DNA of 64,000 nt, taken from Paraspadella gotoi (lineage: Eukaryota; Chaetognatha). Below are positions 55,193 through 64,000 of this stretch, in pieces. The stretch lies in the NCBI GenBank assembly GCA_051294375.1, contig CM119263.1, positions 5,206,740 through 5,270,739 on the forward strand. Direction: 5' to 3'. The notes under the pieces are model-generated. The model saw only the letters and a list, made by a program, of their open reading frames with translations. It did no database searches and had not been told where the DNA came from. Positions within the stretch are counted from its first letter, which is position 1; each line of letters begins with the position of its first letter. The position numbers were made by a program, and so were the translations under genes.

Positions 55193-58100
55193 TCACGTGC
55201 AGGAGCAGTCGACCAAGTTGACGGAGGAGAGGAGGTCATGTTCCAAACTCCCCAAAGGATGGAGGCGAATCTTCATCTCTTCGAAATCCTTCTGAATGTC
55301 CTCCACTTTGGTCGGATGACAGACGACGGCGGTTCGAGTCTGCGCGGGATCGAAGAGCGGACTCAGGAGTCGCTTGCCGACCGCGAGGACGTCCTCCACC
55401 GTCACTTCCGAAATTAGGCTCAAGAGTCGTTTGCTGCGGGAAGAAAATATACAGGAATAAAATTTTTTTTCCTATTAATTATACTATTGTACTATTCTAA
55501 TATTTTAGAATGTAATCATGATCATTTAGTTATTCCTTAAATAACCCCGATGGACGTGAAAGTTTTCTAAGCAACATCGCCATACTTGTAAGTATGCGGA
55601 ACTCCTCTAAAATATGTGAGAATTGATTCTTCTGCTGCGTCGGACACAGTCTTTTCTTCTTCGATGACTTCGAAGACGAGAGATGATTTCGCCGCCTCGA
55701 ATTCCGTCTCGTCCACCTCTTCATCGCCTGAAGGAAAATATTATTAAATAGATAAAAAGTTGTTTAATTTATCAAATAAGCACAATTAATATCCCTAACC
55801 AGAAAGAAGGGATTCGGTGATGAGTTTAGCTTCTTTATAAGCGTTGGCCAGATGAGTGGACTTGTGCAGGTTGAAGTAAAGCAAACCCTGTTCCACGTTT
55901 ACCGAGATGGAATAATGATAGGCGAGACCCTGGCCACGGATTTGCCGCCACATGGGGCCTTCCAACTGAACCAGAGATTTGGGGAAAAGTCTTCGATTTT
56001 TGTATTTTTTCCTCTCGCAGATGTTGGACATTTACTTCTAACAAATTAGATTTTAGCTCTTTCTTTCTATGCATTTAGACAAACCTGAGTAAGGTACTGA
56101 ATGATAACCATAAGAGGCGCCAGGTCCGGGTGATCGTGCGTCACTAACGAGGCAGTCGAAGTCGCCGAGTAGGAGGATTCAACGGAACCAACTCCCATGA
56201 TGGCGTTGTTGATGCGGGCCGGTTCGTTTTGAGCCTGAGAATAATCATTAAATAAATAAATGAATCAATTAATTATTAATTAATTAATCAAATCGGTGCC
56301 GCGAACGACTCGCCTCTGCATTGAACGGCTTCAATCGCTTGGAAGTGGGTACGACCGTCGCGCGTTCGAATCCGACGCTCGACGTTGGCCAGTCTTTGGC
56401 GAAGTGTTTTGTGAGAGGAAGATCCTCGGTGGGAAGGACTTTTGCCAGGCGTTGGACGTCACCTGATAAACATCAAGGAAAAAGAGATAAGAACCAAAAA
56501 TCCATGCGAGCGAAATAATGACACAATCAAGCAGGCAAAAAAATCTAACCGGCAAAATGCACAATGACGTCATTACTAAAGACGTCGGCCAAACGTTTAA
56601 GATCGTTCAAGACGCTTCCGCTTTTTTCCGATTCGATCTTTTCCAAAACTTCTTTAAGGAAGACGTGTTGACGCATGAAGGAGGTAAACCAGTGGTTGCT
56701 TTTTTGTGTGAAGGTCAAATTTCTCGTGATAGCGCGAAGAACTGCGGTGCCTGGAATCGTCAGAATTAGTTTACGTTTATATAACTATATACAGCTTTTT
56801 TTCGATCATATCATTTACGTCAGTTATCTATTTTCATGGCTGTTCTGGCTGTGATGTTTGAGCTGTTTAACTTACAGTCTTACAACCTTCAAAACCTATT
56901 TAAATTCCACAATCCAAATAAACCTTTGCGTTTGGCCGTTGGAACTTCGTTGATCAATTTAGTAGCGACGGTTTTAACTCTTTCTTCGTTGAAATGAAGA
57001 TGAAATAAAAGATCCTTTAGCCAATTAACGCCGACGACGAATTTGGCCTCTTCCACCTTCAAGGAGACGATCGCCAGATCCGGGAACTCCCCAGGGGCGA
57101 AGTCGTATCCGCTGAAGCCCAACGATCCACCGTAGTGTACCTGGGAGTGAATGGAAAATTGATTCTCACGGTCGTTGCAAAATAATCTTTGGATAAATTA
57201 AATCTCCTAAACTCATTTACATATTTGCAGTATTGAAACTTCAACCGCCCCATTTTTGTTAATTCACCTCTCATATAGTAACTAAAAAAGTTTCAGGATC
57301 CTCAATCCTCACTCCTCACCGTGTCCCTCGACAAATCCGCGATGACCGTCGTGTGAGGAATCACAGTTTTTTCCTCCGTCGCGACTCAAATTAGTTTCGA
57401 AGACAAGGTTGAGAAAAAGAGGAAGGTAGAATTTCAGACGAGGCTCAATGTCTGTAGGGTATAACATTTTTAAAATTCAATATATATATATATATATATA
57501 CTGGCATACTAAATATTATTCAACTCAAACCTTTCGTGTCGACGATGGCGGAAAAACTGACGAACTTAGATTTGATGGAATCGAGTTGGAAGGCGAATGG
57601 AATTTCCTCGAGGCGAAACTCGACCAGAGTGTCGAGAGCGTCGGTCGCGGCATCGCCGTGTCGAGGCCCGAAGTTGCGGCGCTGCTGCAGAGAATGAAAT
57701 TGGATAGAGTCGACGGAAGGGATGGGGACTGACTCCAGCATCTCCGTCGGAGGCTCCTCTTCGTTTTGCTCCACCGCTTCTTCCAACTCTTCCTTCTTGA
57801 GCGCCAGGCCGTCTTCGCCTGGAAATCATGGGAAGAATCTATCAATGCTCCATCAAAAAAACAGCAATATGCAAACGAGATTAGATGAATCAAAACTCAA
57901 AAGAAAAGACGACCTAAATCCCAAAAAACGACAAGGACCGACCGACCTAGTTTCTTTCTCTGCCTCTCCACGCGCGCCTTCTCCTCGGCCCCCATCTTCT
58001 CCATTAATTTCTTGCTGGGTTTCCCCAAAATCGTGACGGAACTTCGTGACAGCAAAAAGTCTCTAAGGAGCTTTTGCCAAAAGGAAGCGGGTTCGGTTTC

Positions 58101-61043
58101 CATCTGTCGCATCATGGCGACGTCGTTCAAGCGTCGCTCCAACTCGGAACTATCGTTTCCGTAGAGGAAGAATCCGATGATGATGCCTCAAGAAAGAAAC
58201 AAAAGTTGAAGTTTAATTATTCATTATTTAGTATGAAATAAAAATGCGACGACACCTGCGACGTGTTCGTGGGGATCGTCCTCGAAGGCGTTGAGGACGC
58301 GGGTAATCTTGCGATGAACTTGATTCCTCATTCGAAGGAGATCGAATTCGGGTTTGTTTGCGTCGGCGACGTCGCTCAAGATCTTCGTCAGTTTCGGTCG
58401 AATTTCTTCCTCCTTTTCCGTCGGGACGTTGCTGGAGGCCGAAGGAAAAGGGTTTTGGGTTTTCACGCCTACTTTTCAACTAAATGACATTTTGATTAAA
58501 ACGTCTAGTTTTCTATATTGCATTTTGATTGACATACAGGGGATTCAGATTCAGATTGCCAGGACCTACATCCTTAGATGGCATTTTGATTACCCCGCCT
58601 ACTTTCTAAATGGCATTTAAAATATCCAAAGCCATAGCCTTTAAATTTTAAATTAAATAAATAGCGTTATCAAAATGGCGTCCGGAAAAGTAGGCAAAAA
58701 TATCAATGAAATTTTTTATATATGGATATATTGTGGCGGTATATTCACACCGCCTCACGTCCACCATCCTTCAGCCAAAATCCATTGGCTCAGAGGGGAA
58801 CACACCATCCCAAGCGTAGTGTTCCATCCACAGTCCTAACGACTTCCCTCTGTGTTGGCAAAGCGAGACCGTCCTAGGGTAACCGCGCCAGTGACTGGAG
58901 GCGTCACTGAGGGTCGGAAGCCCCCAAAGCCAACAGTGAGATGCCCCATCCCAATGGGCATCACAGGCAACCCGGCTGTTGCCATAAGTGGTGAGCCCTA
59001 CTCTCGAACACGCAACCTTCTCAGGGTACGCTACGACAAACGCCTATGCCCTGCGACTTTGGGTACGCTACGACAAACGCCTATGCCCCTGGGTACGCTA
59101 CGACAAATGCCTATGCCCCACAACTCGCGCTCTCTCTCTCTCTCCCACTATGGTAACAGTCTTGTCAGACACCTCTCAGGCTTGAAGAACCTGAGTGATG
59201 TCTTGGCCGGGGATCCTGTGGCGGTATATTCACACCGCCTCACGTCCACCATCCTTCAGCCAAAATCCATTGGCTCAGAGGGGGAACACACCATCCCAAG
59301 CGTAGTGTTCCATCCACAGTCCTAACGACTTCCCTCTGTGTTGGCAAAGCGAGACCGTCCTAGGGTAACCGCGCCAGTGACTGGAGGCGTCACTGAGGGT
59401 CGGAAGCCCCAAAGCCAACAGTGAGATGCCCCATCCAATGGGCATCACAGGCAACCCGGCTGTTGCCATAAGATAGCTTTAAATAACAGTATACTTAGCT
59501 ATATATCTAAGTATAGCTAAGTATTTAAGGACCCATTAGCTCCCTAACAATAGCATTTATTTCACTCTTCCGTTCACCTAAAATGAAGATAAACGACGCC
59601 TTCGCTGCTTTCGATGATGGAATAAGAAACGTGATTCGCCAGGGGAGGATGTTTCTCCACGAATTCCTGACCAAAACATTTATTCGCTTCAATTATAATT
59701 TTTTTAAAAAAATAAATAAAATTATATGATACCCTTTGCAATGGCGAGACGGCGGTGTCGGTCAAATACTCCAACAGAATATCAATGGCCGTCATTTCGT
59801 AGAGTTGAGTAGATTTAGGTCCTCTCCACGCCACGGTCACCTTCCAAGGCAAAAAGGGAAAGTTTATGTCCAACAAGTGGAATATGCAACAATAAATCAT
59901 AGACTCTCCTACTTGGACCTTTCCCATTTCCCCCTTCCCTACCATCCCGTGGTCCTCGTCGTCGGCGCCATAGTTGACGACCTTCTCGACGGGATCGATG
60001 AGCGGCGGAACCGGCGAGGTCCAGGGCCGCTCGAAAGGCGGCAACTTCCCCTTCGCCACCACTTTGTCTTCGAAGGGCGCGATAGCGGCGAAGACATCGG
60101 CCGGAGAGACTCGGCCGACAATGATGATGCAGAGGTTGTCGGGTCTGCGAGAGAGAAGATAAAGAAAGAGAGATAAGAAACAAGCCGATTGAACGTTTCG
60201 TAAATTCCAACACCAAAAACACGCAGCAACTGAAAGAAAAAACGAACGCGATAAATACCTGTAATAAGTTTTGTGATAATCCTTCACTTTCTGATGCGAC
60301 GTGCTCTCCCTGAGGTTTTTCAGGATCCCTCCCGTCTCGCTTTTGTAGCCGCAGCGGCCCGGGTACATCTCCCGCAGCATCTCGAGGTGAGTTCGTGACT
60401 CACCCGTGTTTTCGCGCGCTTGCATCTCGCAGTACACCACGCCGGCATCTTCGCCCTCTCCGTTGATGTGGTGCACCTAGAGGAGGATGATTGATTGAAT
60501 AATTAATTAATTATTTATTTCATCTTGACAAAAATCATTTGCACCTCCGTAACATAGGAGGAAGGAATGAGAGTCGGATAAAGAACGTGATCCAAATAAA
60601 TGGGAAGCAAATTCAAAAATCCTTCGCTTCCCGCGGTCGTCATCGTGTAGGAGGTGTTGTCGGTATCCGTCCAAGCGTTGGTTCCAGATGCCAGGCATCT
60701 GTTGGCCAGGAGATCCAGGACGCCTAAGAAATGAAATCAAAAGTGAGTGAAGACTTCTCTACGCATTTCCGAGAAAAGGCTTTTCATTTCCGAGAAAAGG
60801 GATCCATGAAAAGCGACCTTTGTAGGGATAATCCTCGCTGCCCATGAAGACCAAATGCTCGAGCGTGTGAGGGAGACCGTCATCATCGTGCGCCTCGGTC
60901 GAGAGACACAAATAACCGTTGACGATTGGACCGGGGACTTCGGCGACGACGACGCTAATTCGAGTCTTTGAAGATTTGTATTTTGAGACTTTGATGTGAT
61001 CGTCCAGAAGGAACTCGAAGTCTTGAACGAAATTCGACGGCAT
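55193..61043 (-). CDS. M16-family zinc metalloprotease, C. elegans C05D11.1-like, 17 exons
   Basis: Exons: 60818-61043, 60545-60723, 60259-60476, 59943-60144, 59733-59840, 59578-59666, 58256-58431, 57947-58186, 57531-57818, 57320-57451, 56924-57140, 56550-56750, 56314-56462, 56085-56234, 55800-55965, 55586-55727, 55193-55433; about 1,040 residues. The inverted zinc motif HxxEH is in DDGLPHTLEHLVFMGSEDYP; the third ligand is probably the Glu in GVVYCEMQARE. TNAWTDTDNTSYT, GGILKNLRES, LEGPMWRQIRGQGLAY and the C-terminal PTKVEDIQKDF fit the family (distant kin of insulysin and presequence protease). No presequence is seen, so the cell location is unclear. Exon 10 is one base too long: the frame breaks at a run of six A (57367-57372). 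One intron starts with GC. Intron 58432-59577 holds two SINEs. Confidence 0.87.
57479..57500. repeat. (TA)n microsatellite
   Basis: Eleven TA units in an intron of the M16 protease gene. Confidence 0.9.
58733..58987 (+). mobile_element. SINE-like element, family S3 copy c
   Basis: Full-length S3 from the GGCGGTATATTCACACCGCC hairpin to GGCTGTTGCCATAA. It is nearly identical to copy d 484 bp downstream in the same protease intron. Confidence 0.88.
59024..59124 (+). repeat. Minisatellite, about 3 units
   Basis: The unit GTACGCTACGACAAACGCCT plus TATGCC and a variable linker is repeated three times between the two S3 copies. Confidence 0.8.
59217..59471 (+). mobile_element. SINE-like element, family S3 copy d
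   Basis: Same as copy c apart from a few single-base losses. Same orientation, antisense to the protease gene. Confidence 0.88.
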
Positions 61044-62191
61044 CGTCTGTCTCCGTCTCACACTCGTAGCATAGAAAGTTTTTTAAGAGACTACTCAGAC
61101 TAGCGAGGAGAAACAAAATCTAACCAATGAGGAAAAAGTTAATAATCACGGAGACGGAAAAAAGATTTCATTGGATATTTACAAATTAGGAGAAGGAATA
61201 TTATTACAATGTTCCCTCGAATGATATTAAAATGTGAACGTAAAACTCTATCCTTATAATATTGCGTTAAAAGAATCCAATGAAGATTTGACCAAACACC
61301 TGAAAAGCATACGAAAGGTGAATGACTGGTAGACAGTAAAGGTGATCGGTTCTAAGAGTAAAATAGGCTTATTAAAGTGCAATGTCTCACGTAATTTTAT
61401 AGCGATTACATATTGATTATTTGAAACACAAACGCTTTAAAAAGATTAAATGGAAATCAGCCTTTTTCCCGGCTACGGAGAAAAATCTTCGAAAATACAT
61501 AATTGTGAGTTAAGTGACCTTTAGTAAATTTTAATAGTTTACGCTAAATATTATTAAAAAGCACGATACGTGTTTTTTTAAATTGGTTTTCGGTTAGGAG
61601 ACCATGGTAAGAGAGCAAGGGTTTTGAAAGAATAAAAGACGATAATAAACTGGATATTTAACTAGGTATGCCAATTTGACAGATCACAATTTTTACCAAA
61701 AAATATTTTCAAAAAATGTAAAAAGGTAATGAATTTTTTTGTTTTAGTAGTAATCTTCACCATGTAAAACATAAATAATTCCGACTTGAAATAAATATTA
61801 TTAATAATATTTCACGATGAGTTTTAAAAGTACATCTAAACATATGATCTAACTGGCCTTCGCGTAAACCGATGTTAAATATAAGCTATAAATATTTGAC
61901 TCTTTACATTAGCCTAAAAAACTGGTTGACAGCGTTTGCAAAGTTAACGCAGAAAAAAAAACAATCCAGTTTTTTGAAAAAAAAGTTTTGAAGAAAATGA
62001 CACTGCACCCAATATCACAGCCTGCATTATCCACTGAAATGGGACAGAAAATGTTCGTTGTTTATATTTAATGTCCAAATAGTTTCTCACTCCTAGCCCT
62101 AAATGGTTCTAAAAATTCTAGATCTAAAAATTCGCAGTCAATGATACCCAACACTTAAAACATTCAACAGGAGAAATGAAAAGCGTGAGAA
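61044..62191. other. AT-rich spacer between PGAM5 and the M16 protease
   Basis: 1.15 kb, no gene or repeat recognised. Should contain the protease promoter and PGAM5 3' UTR. Confidence 0.5.
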
Positions 62192-62825
62192 CTACAACTG
62201 AACTGTGCCATAATAATCGTCCTCGTCCTTGGCCTCTTGCAAGTACCAACTCTGCATCTTTGACGGCATCTTGGTAAGGATGAGGCTGCCGTCTGGATTC
62301 TTGAGTTCATCGTTGGCCGGCATGTGGCCCGTGTCCCCGAGTTCCCTGACGAAGACGAGGCCGTCGGGGCGGATGGAGAGCCACGTGATGCTTCCGTTGT
62401 GGAGACTCATACGCAGCCAGGCCTCGGGTGGCAGTTGCAGGGCGCGGCAGACGAAGTAGCGGATCACGTTGGCGTGGGTCACAACAACTTCGTACGAGTC
62501 GCTCTTCTGAATGGGGACGAAATGAAGGCGGTTAAAACGTCGGTTAAGAAAGAGAAACATTGAAACAAAATTTTCTCTTACCTGATTTAAATCGGCCCGA
62601 TGAAGGTATTTCCTGTAGGCGGCTTCAATTCTAGCGCCGTCCTCGTAAAACGACGACGACGACGACGACGACGAGTTGGCGCCGATGCTGAACTTTTGAT
62701 TAGAGACGAAGGACTCGGGAGCGCACTCGAGCAGCAGGTCGTCCTCGAGGGTCTCCATGTCGGGTAGATGTCCGCGGAGAATCGAGACGGACTGCTTGCA
62801 CCGCAAGGCACTAGAGTGGATGATC
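62192..62825 (-). CDS. PGAM5: Mitochondrial Ser/Thr phosphatase PGAM5, last two exons (5' part outside the window)
   Basis: Exons 62582-62825 and 62192-62506; the remaining 5' exons would lie beyond position 64000. PGAM5 is a phosphoglycerate-mutase-fold protein phosphatase of the mitochondrial membranes, tied to mitochondrial dynamics and mitophagy. Visible family parts: IIHSSALRCKQSV, DLLLECAPES, YEDGARIEAAYRKYLHRAD and VVVTHANVIRYFVCRALQLP, which contains the second catalytic His. SLHNGSITWLSIRPDG and ELGDTGHMPAND follow. The first catalytic motif (RHG) is not in the window. Two oddities: a run of eight Ser just before YEDGAR, and about 30 residues after GHMP where human PGAM5 ends within a few residues. 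Confidence 0.88.
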
Positions 62826-64000
62826 CTAAGAAAAAGATTAATTTTGAAAGTCATCAAATTGGCTAGATAGGATAAATATTATATCATTTTTAGCAAAAAT
62901 GAATTTGAGATTCAACAACGATTTATTTATGAACGGACATGTTTCTGTTGGACTCAAATTCTTGAAGAATCACTGAAACTGTCAACGTCTCTCCTATTTG
63001 TGGCTTGTTTAATAAAGAATTGGTTTATACTCTAATTAATTTTAATTGATGATCATTACGTATTAATTTTATACAGATCACGTGATATTATTATAAAAGC
63101 CAGAGTCGGGGTTTTTATAAGAGTCATTTTTTAATAATTTTATAATAAGCCCGCTCTTGATCGCTTGATTAGTGCTAAATATAAGGTGATGCTCATGGCT
63201 GCTCGAATATGTGTTGCAGGTTATGAATCATTATATCAGAACTGTCTATGAACAACTGACAAACTTCAAGCCGATCTATGCCGTATCAAGGTAAGCCATC
63301 CTACAAAAATTACCGCTCATCATTTCGACTTTGTTTTCAAGTTTTCATCAGCGTTTTGAGAATAATATGAAATTTTTGTGCAAAAGAAGAGTGTGAGAGT
63401 GAGAAAGAAAAGGTGAAAGTTTTCAAACATAGTGGTGAGATAGGATAGTGGTCAGAGGTGAGGGCAGGCGTAAGGTAAGGACAGATTGAGTTAGTTTTTG
63501 AAAGTAAGTGAAAATGGTCAGAGAGAGAGAGAGAGAGAACATAAATGATAAATTTGTTCAATGTATAAGTGCTGGAGGCCTTAACCCACCAAAGCCTGTC
63601 CAAAGTCAGGGGCTTATTTATTAAATGATTGGATAATTTTTATACGGGTTGTACCAATTTCATAAAATTCAGCTCCTTGTATTTTGATGCTGGTCGGAGT
63701 ACAATATAGTATTCCCCGATCTAATACTTAAGGGAGAAGTCTTTTCATACAATTGAAACATTCTTTGAAATATTATACCACTTCATTGATAGGGAATCCA
63801 GGAACTCTGGGAGTGAATAAACGAGACTGTGAAAGAGTCTTGATTGAAAGCTTGCAGGGACCTGCTATGTCATTATCTTGTAAGAGTGATGGAGGCCTGA
63901 AACCAAAGCTTGTCCAAAGTCAAAGATAGCTTATTTATTAAATTAATGGATAATTTTTATATTGGTTGTACCAATTTCATAAGTTAAATATTAAAGTTGA
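62826..64000. other. Probable PGAM5 intron, running off the window
   Basis: AT-rich. It has a weak relative of the 13206-13348 palindrome arm at about 62912-62930 (TTCAACAACGATTTATTTA), an (AG)n run at 63522-63538 and two copies of repeat D. No exon carrying the expected RHG motif is seen. Confidence 0.5.
63566..63984 (+). repeat. Dispersed repeat, family D copies 2 and 3 (direct repeats)
   Basis: 63566-63664 and 63881-63984 share GGAGGCCT, CTTGTCCAAAGTCA/CCTGTCCAAAGTCA, CTTATTTATTAAAT, GGATAATTTTTAT and GGTTGTACCAATTTCATAA. The spacing is about 315 bp. An inverted relative is at 6894-6995. Confidence 0.7.

Overview
The window is metazoan nuclear DNA from a compact invertebrate genome. Its genes are built from short GC-rich exons. 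Their introns begin with GT (three begin with GC) and end with AG, and the spacers between genes are AT-rich. The encoded proteins are typical of animals: NEIL1, WDFY2, OPA1, cyclin E, ATG5, TPMT and VLCAD. tRNA-derived SINEs, long-TIR MITEs and a decayed Tc1-like transposon are scattered through introns and spacers. I cannot fix the phylum. Several start codons sit just after splice-acceptor-like sequences and some genes are only 115-240 bp apart, which would fit a lineage with operons and spliced-leader trans-splicing.

The most striking large-scale feature is orientation. Apart from a probable 3' end of a plus-strand gene at the left edge, all 21 protein genes lie on the minus strand. From right to left, which is the direction of transcription, they are: PGAM5 (5' end outside the window), a 17-exon M16 metalloprotease, ATG5, two members of an unknown nuclear-looking family (C and B), TANGO2, CPT2, an NSE2-like SP-RING protein, a third family member (A), OPA1, a multi-zinc-finger RS-rich protein, VLCAD, cyclin E, a J1-crystallin-like ADP-ribosylglycohydrolase homologue, a 2-Cys peroxiredoxin, TPMT, two Cu/Zn SODs, a PDSS1-type prenyl diphosphate synthase, WDFY2 and NEIL1.

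Many of these act in mitochondria, lipid oxidation or redox defence. CPT2 and VLCAD are consecutive steps of long-chain fatty-acid oxidation. OPA1 and PGAM5 act in mitochondrial dynamics. PDSS1 makes the ubiquinone tail. SODs and peroxiredoxin remove superoxide and peroxide in series. ATG5 is an autophagy core factor.

The candidates for something undescribed are: the three-member protein family A/B/C at 43-52 kb; the CCCH/CCHC/U1-like zinc-finger protein at 29-33 kb; a 2.4-kb long-inverted-repeat element inside the OPA1 intron; a perfect 42-bp palindrome with a hammerhead-like core in its loop near the peroxiredoxin gene; and three SINE families that share a common core and tail. Exon coordinates were worked out by hand from reading frame, splice signals and remembered family conservation. 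Treat boundaries as predictions.
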